NCBI GenBank assembly: GCA_018343915.1
Contig: JABRWF010000008.1
Span: 3,286,001 to 3,350,000, forward strand
Direction of reading: 5' to 3'
DNA: 64,000 nucleotides
Source: Agroathelia rolfsii
Lineage: Eukaryota; Basidiomycota; Agaricomycetes; Amylocorticiales; Amylocorticiaceae
Each line of letters starts with the position of its first letter. The stretch's first letter is position 1. The notes under the pieces were generated by a model. It ran no database searches. It was given only the letters and a program-made list of their open reading frames with translations, and had not been told where the DNA came from. Below, piece by piece: positions 11,489-22,837 of this stretch. A program made the position numbers and the translations under genes.

Positions 11489-12711
11489 CTAAAGGGCACT
11501 CGCACCTGAGAACAAGTGTAAGCAAATGACCAGGGCAGTAGAAAATACATGGTCCACTTACCGGTAATGATATCAACCAACTCGTTGGTAATAGCAGCCT
11601 GGCGACCACGGTTGTATTGCATCTGGAGCGAGCTAATCATGTCCGTAGCGTTCTTCGATGCGTTGTCCATGGCATTACGACTAGAAATGTCATCAGACGC
11701 ATGACCTGGGTTATGATTGATTCAGCCGCTACTTACCGAGCGCTCTGCTCGCAAGCGTGTGCCTCAACGAGAGCAGCATAGATGGCGTTGGCCAAGGAGA
11801 ACTCGGCGAGGTCGCGTGTGACGTCGTCCTCCATCTCGTAAACCTTGAAGCCGGCTGTTTTGTCATATTAGTATACGGGAAAAATGGAGAACTCTTGGCT
11901 CGTCGACAAAAAAAGTTTACTCACGAGAGTTTTTGAGGCCGTTCTCATTTTGAACCTCGACGATGGAAGCTTCGTACGAGATGGAAGAAACGAACTTGTT
12001 GTAGACAATAGCAACGCTGTCGTACTTGACACCGCTCTTGACGATGAGGTCCGCAACGCCGGCAGCATCGGCAAACGTGGGGATATCACGTCCAATCTGG
12101 TTGAACGTCATAGCAAGGTTCTGACCAACCGCACGCGACAGCTGTGCCTTGGACTTGTCACCGATGATCATCACAGGCGAGTCCGAGTCGACCTTTTCCG
12201 AGTCGGCCAGCGTACGGCGGGTGAACTTGGTCACGGAGGAATGGATACCACCGCAGAGACCCTTGTCGGAGGAGATGACAATGAAGAGCTTGCGCTTGTT
12301 GGGGTCTTCGGAGGTTGCGGTTTGGAAGACCTCTGAGACATTATGTTGAGTACCACAATTATTGTGGACAAAATAATAAAACATGTGCGGAGGTAACTCA
12401 CCCTTGTTAGCCTCGCCATACTGCTTCCCTTGTTGCATAGCACGCGTAGCCTTGTTAAGCTTTGTGGATGCAATCATTTTCATGGACTGCAGGTTAACGC
12501 ATATTGCATTTTAGTAACACTCGTTCTCTCATACTCCAGACCCCCAAGAACCGTGACTGCGAACCTTTGTGATCTTCTCAATGTTGCGGACGGATTTGAG
12601 ACGCAGCTCAATTTCGCGCAGGGTGGCCATGTTGCGCGCACCATTGGGAGCGGCGCCCAGCGCTGGTGTGCGTGCGGCCGTGCGTGCGATTGTCCTGGTG
12701 GCGAGGCTCAT
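11489..12711 (-). CDS. ATP3: mitochondrial ATP synthase gamma subunit
   Basis: Rotor stalk of the F1 part of mitochondrial ATP synthase, in the matrix. Exons: 12711-12565, 12486-12402, 12332-11925, 11854-11737, 11680-11562 and 11505-11489 (297 residues). The N-terminus is a mitochondrial presequence rich in Arg, Ala and Thr. The mature protein follows with [33 protein letters not shown] and [15 protein letters not shown]. The C-terminal helix block is [14 protein letters not shown] then [20 protein letters not shown], the most conserved signature of the family. The last exon is 17 nt and codes the final residues ASAL. It is divergent with SUI3. Confidence 0.96.
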
Positions 12712-12929
12712 CGTCGTCTAGAGAAAGTGTAGTAATTTCCAGCTGTTGTTTCTCTCTCCGTTAGAATGGGTGTCTTCGGAGCTGGTCGGTCCTTTTAGGC
12801 GCCGCCTGAATTTGTCTGGAGTCATGTGACTTTTAGCACTGCCACCCTCTAGGGCTTAGGAAAGTGTCAAGCTCGTCACGGTGCAGCTTGCGTGACTCAT
12901 TTGAAGTTGCTTCGTACTTGACACTCAAG
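12712..12929. promoter_or_regulatory. shared divergent promoter ATP3 / SUI3
   Basis: The start codons of ATP3 (minus) and SUI3 (plus) face away from each other with 218 bp between them, so this stretch must hold both 5' leaders and core promoters. No clear TATA box is visible. Confidence 0.7.
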
Positions 12930-14184
12930 ATGGCCTCTGAAGAACCATTATTTGACCCCTCGCTCAAAAAGAAAAAGAAAAAAAACGTCGTATTCATCGA
13001 AGATCCCCTTGGCGCAGACGCCGATCCCACTACACCGGCACCGACAACGATTGAGAATACGACTACTAGCGGTGATGTCGTCGATATGGGTCCCACGACT
13101 ATGCACGAGCAGCTTGCGCAGAACGGAGACGCAGGAAAGGACGCAGATGAAGAGGCAAAGGATATGTTCGGCGATCTCAAAAAGAAGAAAAAGAAGAAGG
13201 AAATCCCGCTTGATCTTGTGGGTTTTCTCCTTGCTTTTAAATGCATCTAATCTGACTAATGCAAACGCGCGACTGCAGGATGGCGAGGGCTCTGGCACCT
13301 CGACGCCTACGACAGCTCCTGCTGCTACAGAAGATCTGGACTTTTCTGACATCAAAAAGAAGAAGAAAAAGTCCAAGAAGGCGACCTTCGATCTGGAGGC
13401 GTTTGAGAAGGAGCTGAACGAGACAAAAGCCAAGGATGCTGATGCAGATGAGGATGGTGATGTTCCTGATGGCGACGCTCTGAACGAAATAGACGAGGCA
13501 GATCTCGGGGACGACCCATTTGCTCGTGGCGAGGCGCCTGCAGATGTGGATCAGGGCTCTGAGCCGTGGCTGAGCTCAGATCGGGACTACACCTATCCAG
13601 AGGTATATACTGATTATCGCGCATATATGCATCAGGGTTACTGATGACTCTTTGTGTAGCTCTTGCATCGCTTCTATGCCGCCCTACATGCATCCAACCC
13701 CGCCCTGTTGAATGCTTCAGGCAAGCGTTACACCATTGCTCCACCTCAGATCCTCCGTGAAGGAAATAAAAAGTCCATCTTTGCCAACGTCTCCGAAATT
13801 TGCAAGCGTATGCACAGACAACCTGAGCATGTCATCCAGTTCCTCTTTGCCGAAATGGGCACAACTGGCTCTGTTGATGGCTCTGGACGTCTCGTTATCC
13901 GTGGCCGCTTCCAGCAAAAACAAGTGGAAAATGTGTTGAGGAGATATATTGGTATGTCCAAGCGTGTTCTGCTATGATATCGTTATTCTCACACTAATTT
14001 GTAACTTTCTACAGTGGAATACGTTACATGCAAAACATGCAAATCGCCTGACACACTCCTAACCAAGGAAAATCGTATCTTCTTCATGGCCTGTGAGTCC
14101 TGTGGTTCAAGACGGTCCGTGAACGCGATCAAGAGTGGTTTCCAGGCCCAAGTTGGCAAGAGAAGCAAAAACAAGACTGGTTAA
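12930..14184 (+). CDS. SUI3: translation initiation factor eIF2 beta subunit
   Basis: Beta subunit of eIF2, which brings initiator tRNA to the 40S ribosome. Exons: 12930-13217, 13279-13602, 13660-13951 and 14015-14184 (357 residues). The N-terminal half has three lysine blocks (near residues 12, 88 and 129), known in the family to bind eIF5 and eIF2B-epsilon, set in acidic linkers. The core has [33 protein letters not shown] and [19 protein letters not shown]. The C-terminus has a C2-C2 zinc finger: [11 protein letters not shown], then [10 protein letters not shown]. The protein ends in a basic tail. Length and domain order match the fungal family. Confidence 0.96.
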
Positions 14185-14441
14185 ACAGCTTTTTCCTCCT
14201 TCCTTCTTTACCACCACTACCCTATATGTGCCGCATTTGTATCATATATGCATTCATTGTCATACTGGTCTTTCTTTTTTTCAATGTGTGTTTTTGTTTA
14301 CACACGGATAATGCCTGCAATTATTTCTAATAGCGATACACGCTATTGCCAAGCATAGCAGTACCACTACGAGGGAGAAGGAAAAAAAGGAAGTATGTGT
14401 ACTAAAACAAACCCCTTTTCAATAAAATCGAAACCAACATA

Positions 14442-14800
14442 TCATCCACTGTGTGAACCATTAGTAGCCAAATATTTGGTGTACTCTTTAGCATTCTCGG
14501 CCGCGAATTCGTACACCTTGGTCCAATCGCGACAGACATGCGTCACACCAAGACCTTCACCGACGTCTCTGCTACCGGGTACAATCTCCGGCTCGAGCGT
14601 CGTATCCGCCGCACAGAGAATTGTCTGCCGGAGATAGTTGAGGCAGTGGTCGGCATGTGCTATGGGTGCGGGTTTGCCGTACAGAGCGTGATCTTCCATA
14701 GCACGTTCATGCTCATGTTCGTGTTCGTCCTCGCTCCTGTGGTGTTTGTGGTCCAGTCCGTATTTGATTGCGGTTCTGAGGCTTTCTAGGCAGTGGACCT

Positions 14801-14837
<37 letters not shown>

Positions 14838-15406
14838 ATAAACATTCGTGTGAGCATCATCTCTCCTAATGCCGAAAAGGGTTTGGAGTGGAATGATACC
14901 TGATGATATAGACTCATCCCAAAAAACCGACGCTCCGGGCCTAGGCGGATGAAACCCCGTCTGCCAGGGAACATGGACCAATATTCGACATCGTCGTCGC
15001 CCGAGGGCGAGGTGAGACCATAATGCCTCGAGTTTTCAATAACCATGGCGACGGGGTCATTGTCTCCATCGATAGCCGAGGATGCGGACGGTACGTTGAG
15101 GTCCTGGAAGGGCACATCGTAGAGTGAGTTTGGGAAGTCGTCTCCTATCCAGGCTGGAATTTGTTAAAGTGAATCAAGTAGTCTTTTCTTTTAATAAAAA
15201 GGCGTGAAACACTAACAATAAGTATGCCGGTCTGCATTTCTGGCACGGCTGCTAATGCTTTTGGACAGGGACTGGGTCTGGTATTGTAGCCAGGCAGTGG
15301 CCAGCTGGGCGAGGGCCGCGAGGAAGAATAGGATGCCGGCGATCAGAAAACGTCTATCTCGTTGCTCGGATGCCGCGAGCATGCCTCTAAGCGAAGGTAG
15401 TCCCAT
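14442..15406 (-). CDS. UstYa-like (DUF3328) membrane oxidase
   Basis: Member of the UstYa/DUF3328 family, known from fungal ribosomal-peptide and other secondary-metabolite pathways, where members carry out oxidative cyclisation or chlorination. Exons: 15406-15217, 15153-14900 and 14798-14442 (266 residues). One hydrophobic segment near residues 21-41 (IAGILFFLAALAQLATAWL) follows a short basic N-terminus. Both diagnostic HxxHC motifs are intact: HQVHC across the exon 2/3 join, and HADHC followed by LNYLRQTILCAADTTLE. A histidine-rich stretch lies between them. The second intron contains a long (CT)n tract in the sense direction just before its acceptor. The neighbours are housekeeping genes and no precursor-peptide gene was recognised, so its substrate and pathway are unknown. 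Confidence 0.85.
14804..14835. repeat. (GA)n microsatellite inside an intron
   Basis: About 16 GA units on the plus strand, lying in intron 2 (14899-14799) of the UstYa-like gene. In the gene's sense direction it reads (CT)n and ends a few bases before the acceptor, so it acts as the polypyrimidine tract. Confidence 0.95.
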
Positions 15407-15977
15407 GGGTCACAAACACATACACAGACACACGGGCTGATTTGTAGGTAATAGTTTCAAAGAAAGGAAAGGATTGAATACAACGTCAGCCATTAGTAGT
15501 TGTGTTCTTGATTCGGATGACAGCGAAGATGTTCTTTTATGACGCTGTCAGGACGGACCGTAATTCACAACAACCGGAAGCATCAGCCTAAACGACGTCA
15601 TTTCCATTCTGCCCGTTTTACCATTAGCCGGGGCAACTATTGAGGTATCAAGCAGTTGAGTATGGGAAAAGAGAGAAAACCAAATAGATAATGCTAGTAA
15701 ATACAGGGAAATGTAGACTATATGCGAAAAATCATATGTAAATTTTTTTGAAAAATACCGACAGTCCCTTGAAGGGACTCCCTTAGTAAAGTACAACACC
15801 GGGGAATCTCATTAGATTTACGTTGATAAAAGTCCCATCTTCGTGCGAGTAATAGCAATGCACATGCGTATATATCCAAGGCTGGATGATCCACTGCTAG
15901 CGCCGCCGTCCATACGGCTTTCGGTTAGGAGGGGAAAAAAAAGGGTCAAAAAATTGAGCGATTTGCAAGCGCAAGAA
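15407..15977. other. intergenic
   Basis: Upstream flank of the UstYa-like gene and 3' flank of the F-box gene. A minus-strand open frame at 15548-15799 has no recognisable domain and no splice partner. Confidence 0.45.
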
Positions 15978-17558
15978 TCAGATCCAATCAGAAGCATCAT
16001 CGTCATCGTCATTTTCATTATCCAAATTGTGCTTGTTGGGACCAAAACCAAAAGGCTGGAGATCGAAGCATGACATGTCAAAGAATGAGGTATTGTAGAG
16101 TCTGGAAGGATATATTCATTTGAGAAACTTCCCAACTCATGAATTGAGAAAAAAAAAAGCAACGCACGCATTTTCAGTGGACAAATCAGGCAAGGCAAAT
16201 GTCTGCACAATGGCAATCTCAGCAAGTTGCTTAAGATGCCGCCGTGTTTCGTCGGCCTTGACAAATTTGCGTGGAAAATAAATGTCAAATTCGTATTCAA
16301 TATGATGATCTTTCCGGCCTTCGCAAAATTTAAGCAACTCCGCGTCGCTTCTGTTTAGTACGACAATCCCTTCCAGATTGGGAAATAGTTCCGGGTTTGC
16401 AAAGTCGAGAGACATGCATGGGCTATCCCATCGCCAGCCCCCCGTGACATAGTGGCGGATATCCAACCCTCCTACCGATTGTAGCTGCACATTTAGAACG
16501 GATAACGATGTCACGGTCAGGTAATCATCTATGTTGGGAAGATCATCCAGGTCCAAAGAGGGGATGGTCCGGGCCGAAATGTATGTGCTAATGTAGTAGA
16601 CTGATAGTGACTGCAAAGATGGCGGAGAAATGTTGGAGAGGCAGTTCATAAAGAACGTTTCTGAGCTCCGACCAACAAGAACGAGGTCTTCGAGTGAAGG
16701 TAAAACCACCAGTGGCGTGTCCACGAGCTCCAGGTTCTTCATCACCTGCTCGTGCAAGCGAAGCGTCGTAAGTGATTGAGCCAAGCCGAGAGTGCGTATG
16801 AAGTCCTGGTCGAGGCCGTTGAGAGAAACAAATTGGTGCTTGAACTTATCCGCATCGTCTAGAACCAAGACAGAGACATTGGTGAGGAGATGAACAAAGT
16901 ACAACGGGCTTGTCCGACGGAAATCGAGCCATGTCAGGGCTGGCGCGGACTCTGCGAGTAATGGCCGGGTTGACAAAGCCCCGTTATATTTGCACGCCAC
17001 AAGATTCAAGCGCACTAGTCTCGGAAATGCACTGATCCTGCCAAAAAGTTGACGGGCAACCATCACAGAGCTATCATGTTCATTGATGGTTAGCGTACGC
17101 CAATGAGATGCGCACGCATATAGGCGATCTAACATCGCTCTGATTTCCGGGCTCAGCGGGGGTTCTAGCGAAGATGATTCTGTGTGAGGTTGGGAATCAG
17201 AGAACCTTTCGCTGACTAAGGATATTTCAATGTCCAAAAGAGACTCTTGTGCGCGGTTGAGGAATGTGTAGAACATGTCGGACGGGGTGGGGCGATGGGG
17301 ATAGTTCTCGATTTTGATCAATGACCAAAGTATAGGGTTCCGGGTGATAACATTGCGAATTTTTCTGCATACGTGGGAGAAGTTAATGAGGGCGTAGCTG
17401 TTCCTCTCCAAGTATTCCCCAACCAAAGAGATGAGCTCGGGCGGGCAACGGGTTAAATGTGCAGGTTGCGTAGTGTTTTCGAGTCTCATGCGAGCGCAAG
17501 TATGCATATGGGAGACCATTCCGCCTAGACTTTTCTGATTTGGCCCGTGCGCTTCCAA
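15978..17558 (-). CDS. F-box / LRR-like protein
   Basis: Predicted substrate adaptor of an SCF ubiquitin ligase, of the type strongly expanded in Agaricomycetes. Exons: 17558-16168 and 16101-15978 (504 residues). An F-box lies near residues 35-80: CPPELISLVGEYLERNSYAL, then FSHVCRKIRNVITRNPILW. The rest is leucine-rich with irregular LRR-like strands (PRLVRLNLVACKYN, LTTLRLHEQVMKNLELV, LPSLEDLVLVG). The second exon codes a short acidic tail with a run of five Asp, ending DWI. The splice is inferred from a gtgcgt donor and a ccag acceptor that keep frame; without it the protein ends 15 codons later, at 16137. The start could also be an internal Met about 13 residues later. The target protein is unknown. 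Confidence 0.8.
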
Positions 17559-17939
17559 TTATAAGGAGCGATAGGGGCTGCAGGCTTACTGGTGGCTGAG
17601 GAGTGACAGAAGAGGCACGATGAACAGGGCTTCAGACAGAGAAAGAAGATGGATGGACGTTCTGGCGTATATGCAGCAATCTGAGGCAGTATATAAGCCA
17701 GAGTACAGATTTCTAAATAGTCCGAAAGGGAGGCGGCAGGATGACTATCCGAGTCGCTGGTCTCAGCCTCGTGATGCATGCTGGACCCATACACCCTCGC
17801 TGATTACTGGCAAACAACTCCGCGGACTCGGAGCACAGGAAGCTGCTGACAAACCCGAGGTTCGCTTCCGAGCCACGGTCTCGCTCTACTCACCGGCCAT
17901 TGGCGCTGCCCCCTTCTTTGTTCCACCCGTCGACGACTC
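17559..17939. promoter_or_regulatory. shared divergent promoter F-box gene / RPB9
   Basis: Region of 381 bp between the divergent start codons of the F-box gene and RPB9. A long plus-strand open frame from 17620 runs into RPB9 but has no domain, and is best read as 5' leader sequence. Confidence 0.55.
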
Positions 17940-18569
17940 ATGGTGGGTATTTGCCACAAGTGTATTATACCCTTGCGCTTCCAACATTACTCATCACTGC
18001 GAACCCCGCCAGGCTTCTCTTAACTTCTGCTCAGAATGCAATAACTTGCTCTACCCTAAGGCCGACCCCGCTCGTCGGATCATGGTCTATGCTTGCCGCA
18101 TATGCGCATTCGACGAGATTGGAGAAAACCAGATGGTGTACAGAAACGATCTCTTGACTGTGACAAAGCAAGTCACCTAGCATTCCTGTCCGTTCACCTT
18201 TTTGAACTGTGCCTCATCTACCAGAGAGCAAGTCGGCGTCATTTCTGACCTCAAAACCGACCCTACACTGGTATGTTGTGGCTACATGCTGTTTGGCAGC
18301 TTGTTTGGTCCCTAACCCTGACCGAAACCCATCATCTCCAGGCTCATTCTGATATTACATGCCCACATTGTGGCCATGACGAGTATGTGTCTATGACTCT
18401 AGACTATGCCTGACCAGGTTAATCCTTTTCTCTTTTCGTTAGTGCCGTGTTCTTCCAGGATCAGTCAAAACGGAAAGAGACGCGTATGATTTTATTCTAC
18501 GTGTGTACCAAGTGCGAACGAAGCTTCGAGGATCCTACGCTCTCGCAAGAGAACCGACAGGATATTTGA
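17940..18569 (+). CDS. RPB9: RNA polymerase II subunit RPB9
   Basis: Small zinc-ribbon subunit of RNA polymerase II that supports start-site choice and transcript cleavage and proofreading. Exons: 17940-17942, 18013-18167, 18225-18270, 18342-18382 and 18443-18569 (123 residues). The N-terminal ribbon is MASLNFCSECNNLLYPK then VYACRICAFDE. The C-terminal ribbon is CPHCGHDDAVFFQDQS then FYVCTKCERSF. The first coding exon is only the ATG: gtgggt follows at once, and splicing to GCTTCTCTT restores MAS, as in homologues. Intron 2 (18168-18224) has a GC donor (gcaagt); every GT alternative breaks frame or meets a stop. The last cysteine pair is followed by ERSFEDPTL rather than the usual GHRW-type ending, so the C-terminus is divergent. 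Confidence 0.93.
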
Positions 18570-18703
18570 ATGAACCTTTACGATCTGTCATGGCTCTGAC
18601 CGCCTTCCCTCTTTTCGTAAACATGCTTGTACACTAATTGACATACATTAATTGAATAATTTTTACACGACCTGGTAGACGACGAGTAAAGTGATAGCTC
18701 CAT

Positions 18704-20328
18704 CTAGATATCCCCGCACCATCCAATAATCTTGCTGCCAACCCTTTCAACCAGCTGATCATAATCTAGATTCTGACTAGGTATGAAAAGCCCAGTATGG
18801 GCCTCGACCTCCGTGTTGACGCCTCTAATCTTGACGTTTTCCCACTTGTCTCCGCCGCCAAGTATGCGACCTAGGCCTGTCGGTAACACGGAAAAATGAT
18901 GGGACGAGTGGTCTTTTCCGCTAGTATTTGGTCGACGTTTCTGAGCCTCACTTTGCTCTTGTTGTTGACCCTCTTCCACGACCAGTGAGGGTTCAGAACT
19001 GGACTCGCCATGCGACATCACATCTCCTCTACCAAACATATCTGGCGCCGAGACCATCCTCCTATCCTGACCATCCACTCGTAACCACGCCGGCTCTGGC
19101 TGCCCTTGCCCAGCATCATTAGCACCTGTCATCCCAGACTCAATCAGCGCAGCATCATTCTCCATGATCGTCTGTTTCCTTTCACGCTCATGGTCCTCGG
19201 GCCTGCCATGTCTTTCGGCATACGACGGCGTCTGCGTCCAATAGTTGACCCAGTGCCCGTCCCACGCAACGAGGCGCTTGTACCGATCGCGCAGACCCTG
19301 CGGGTCGAACATACAGATACCAAATTGGAAGTGTTCGATGATCCATTGCCGGCCGGCGTCAAAGGGTGCATCAGAATGCCTACGCCACCAGAGCAAGAGT
19401 GGATCGTCGGCGTGCGAGGAAAGGAAGTTGCTGATCTGAGAACGGAGCGAGGGTGAGGGCGAATGAGAGGGCGAACGTCGATGATTGAGATCGAGGCCTG
19501 AGGAGGACGATGAGTGTCGAGTTTGTGCACTTGGGCCTATTTAGGTGTGTAATGTGTGAGTGTCATTGGGGGATTATTGTCGATGAATATCAAAACTGGC
19601 GCCTGCTTACGGCTTGCTTCTTGTTTGAACAATTCCCAATCATCAGTGACTTTATCATCTACAACGTTAACCTGTCTCTCGTCATTCATTTCTTTCTCCG
19701 TATTTATTTTGCCAGTATCTTTGTTATTTTTGGGTAGTAAAGATGCTATTCCGCTGATTATCACATGAGGATGCATGCCGAGGTAAGGCGTATCGAATGC
19801 AACGATTGCGACGATGCGATTGCGGCCCCTCATCGAGGCGTCTGTAGCAGCATCGGCAGCGAGAAGGCCTCCCATTGAATGGCCGACCAGAATAACAGGG
19901 CCAGGAGGCTGGGTTGATAGCCTTATAAACGACACGAACATGTGGTGTGTATATATATGGTTAAATCAGTAGTGACAAGGTGTTTTGTAGGCGTACGTAC
20001 CATTCTAAAAAGTTATTAGTAGCATATGACAACGGTTTGACACTTTTGTAAGTAGGGTATAAACTGCTCTTGAGGCTAAAGCGAGATGGTATCTTGTTGA
20101 CCAGGTATCTATGCAAATCCGTTGGGAAAGCCTAAATACTAGATCAGTATCAATCTGGATATTAAAGACCATATAATCGGTAGCTTAGTTCATTCTTGCC
20201 TGGAAAGTTGTGTCATTTCCTAGGGACCTACTATCTCAGTTTGGTTTGCTACTAAGCCGAGTTTAGGAGATGGAGGAAATACCTTGGAATCCATGAATAT
20301 ATATCAAGTGTAGTAAAGTTTGCGTCAT
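18704..20328 (-). CDS. alpha/beta hydrolase (lipase/PGAP1-like)
   Basis: Predicted serine hydrolase. Exons: 20328-20283, 20219-20200, 20131-20001, 19921-19611 and 19497-18704 (433 residues). The N-terminus LLHLIYIHGFQGNDTTFQ contains the HGF oxyanion-type motif. FPTDLHRYLVNKIP, YPTYKS and ATNNFLEWL follow. The nucleophile elbow is GHSMGG (in PVILVGHSMGGLLAADAA), with IVAFDTPYLGMHP after it. The C-terminal part (ADDPLLLWWRRHSDAPFDAG, then HWVNYWTQTPSY) resembles fungal hydrolases with a DUF676-like fold; the catalytic His probably lies in HWVNYW. Exon 2 is 20 nt. Intron 2 (20199-20132) has a GC donor (gcaaga). No signal peptide is seen, so a cytosolic or membrane-peripheral site is likely. The substrate is unknown. 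Confidence 0.84.
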
Positions 20329-21154
20329 GATTGGGCTGGAGCGCGATTCTGAGTTGCCCTTGAAGTGTCCAAGCGAGTGTCGCTTGAGAAGGTGAGAAGA
20401 ACCGTGCTAGTAGGAAGGTATCAAAACAGCAGGGCCTGTGCAGTGGAGAAAAAACAAATATATCAGAAAAGCGAGCTGTGTCGAGTGGTTAATTAGCACT
20501 GCGCAGCGGCATTGCTGACAGGCTTAATGGGAGTCGTCTGCGCCGCCAAGCTAGCTTACGGCCCTCGCGGCGGAAGCTGTCCGAGTCGCCAAGCTTTTGT
20601 GCACGCAACACTCCAAGTCGGGCTTTTCCCTCAACATACATGTACACCCTAACTGACTGAAAACATCGCTGGAATACAAGCACGTCAGCATGTATCAATA
20701 CTGTGACCGGAGTCCTAGAATCTACAGTTATCCTTTCGTCAACTAATGATATCATCATAATATAGACAATTCAGTTCAGGTGTTTTGCGAATCGATATGA
20801 AATGAAATGGTCTTGAGACATAGGCCTAGTAGCACTCGGTTACTTAGGCCTTCGGCCGTACATATGATTGGCATAATGGCAGGAGTAATAGTGCTCGAGT
20901 GTCAAATCTCGTGATAGGTTATACAAAGCCGGTATTCTACAGTAAGACCTTTACGCAGCACCAATGCCACTCTATTGGATTTTGTACTGCTTTTGGCTTA
21001 TCTCTCTCAGGCCTTGGTCGGCAGTTCAACACATGTTAACATGTCAAATATAATTCGTATGCCATATCAGTATACGCCACAGCATCTGCTCTATGTTATA
21101 AAGTGAAAGAAAGCGCCGCTGTTACTGCTCATCTCTCTTCTCGTACTAACCACC
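20329..21154. other. intergenic
   Basis: Region between two divergent genes. An open frame on the minus strand at 20489-20758 shows no domain. No RNA gene or repeat is recognised. Confidence 0.45.
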
Positions 21155-22199
21155 ATGTCTTCCCAGCCTGTCCAACCTGTGCGATCTGATATTGACGATC
21201 TCGGAGTGTCTACAGCAGCTCCGTCGGTGTCAGACATCGAAACCGAAATTATCACTCCTGCGGTTGAAAACAATCCACAGTTCTATTTCAATGACGGAAT
21301 GCTCAAGTTCTTGGTAAGTGCCTCTTCTGATAATAAAACATGGTGCAGGCTTATATTAGATATCACAGGTCGAGGATCAACTGTTCCATATACACGCTGC
21401 TTTCCTGACTCGAGAGTCCGATATGCTAAAGCAAGTCAAGGACTTTCCCCGCGACAAAGTACACGATGCAGTTGTACTGCGGGGTGTGACTGCTTTTGAA
21501 TTTGAATGCCTTGTGGACTTTTTTTATAACGGGTAAACTACTCATCTATCGCTATATCCTACCTCTTCGCTCAATGATCATACTAGAATGTTTAACGATT
21601 ATAAGCCCACGTGGGAAGCTATCGTTGCCCTCCTCGCAACCTCGTCTCGCTTTGCGATGAGCAGGGTTCGTGATTTTGCCATCAAAGCAGCTGATTCTAT
21701 GAAAGATCAACAAGATGCAATCACCCTTATTGTCATAGCAAAGACATATGAAATACAGGACTGGCTAGCCCCTGCTTATGCGGAGTTGTGTCAGCGATCG
21801 TCGGCGTTGTCCGCAGCAGAAGGCAAACGGCTCGGATGGGAGACATTCGCGTTACTTGCTGAGGCAAGGGAGAATTTCATCAAAGATAACCCAAAGAACA
21901 CGGTTTCTGCTCAAGTTAACGATTATAAGAGCTTCAATGCATGTTCGCCATATGAGGGGGGGACTGCACCCCCATATTCGTGGTATGATAGGGAAGTGGG
22001 TGAAGGTGAAGGCTCACACTCTTATTACAAAACAACCACAACCAAGCGGGAAATGGTGAGCATAGCCAAATATTATCAAGAATCGTATTGTTGTGAACCA
22101 CTGTATCGCCAGTCCCAGGACAAGAAGGAAGATAAATCTCAGGAACGAGCTTTATCGATTGTAAAGGAGATCTTCTGGCCCTCGCCACCTGAGAAATAG
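21155..22199 (+). CDS. BTB/POZ domain protein
   Basis: Agaricomycete-type BTB protein; such proteins pair with themselves or act as cullin-3 adaptors, but the role here is unknown. Exons: 21155-21313, 21369-21532 and 21587-22199 (311 residues). The BTB fold starts near residue 44 with FYFNDGMLKFLVEDQLFHIH. AAFLTRESDML, DAVVLRGVTAFEFECLVDFF and YNGMFNDYKPTWEAIVALLA follow, the usual pattern of this family. Helical parts after it (EIQDWLAPAYAELCQR, then GWETFALLAEARE) are also typical. The C-terminal 100 residues are divergent, with many Tyr, Lys and Glu. Introns are 55 and 54 nt. Confidence 0.85.
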
Positions 22200-22837
22200 G
22201 CGGAAGTCCAATGTTTATGGTTCAAGTTGTGACAAAGTGGAATACGGGAGGTCGTGAGATGCTTGCTATCAAGATGCCGCGCTGAACAGACATTGTCTCT
22301 CATAAGGAATACCATATTCACAATTTTCATGAGTAACAAATCGTTGCGATTGACATTTCTACGCTGGAAAGTTATAATGCCAGCGAACGAGACCTATTAC
22401 TCGACAACCACTCGCAACATGTTGTGATCCCGATCACTACTAGCAAAGAGAGATATAATGAACGACTTTTTCTGTTTCATGCCAATGTTAATCCGTGTGT
22501 TGGCAGTCGGATGTACATTGATGCCAGTGGGCGAGTGGCATGCTGAGCTAAAACTTCTGTGACAAGTGGCTGCTGTTCAATATATGTTTTTAATAGCCAA
22601 TGGGCGTCAATTTTTATCCACATCCATTTTCACTGGCAATATTATGCTATTGCAGAAACAGCCTCCGGTTTTCGGAACGTGCTCGCATTGATGATTGCCG
22701 TTATGATGTTATGGCAGGCTGCTGCCAGATCATCTTTCTTGTCTTTGGCCTTTATTCACGTTCTGCCCAGTCTATCTGCTTCACTATATTACTCTAGAAA
22801 CTATAACGTATAAAGGTCATCCACTAGTACCATCCTC
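22200..22837. other. intergenic
   Basis: No gene recognised. It holds the 3' flank of the BTB gene and the HEN1 promoter. Confidence 0.5.

Noticed and set aside
15548..15799. Minus-strand frame with hydrophobic segments
   Set aside because: It could be a small membrane protein, but it has no homologue I recognise, no good promoter signal and no exon partner.
17620..17939. Long plus-strand open frame leading into RPB9
   Set aside because: No domain, and the true RPB9 N-terminus is restored by splicing from the ATG at 17940, so the upstream frame is leader sequence.
20489..20758. 89-residue minus-strand open frame
   Set aside because: No recognisable domain, no splice partner and no conserved composition.
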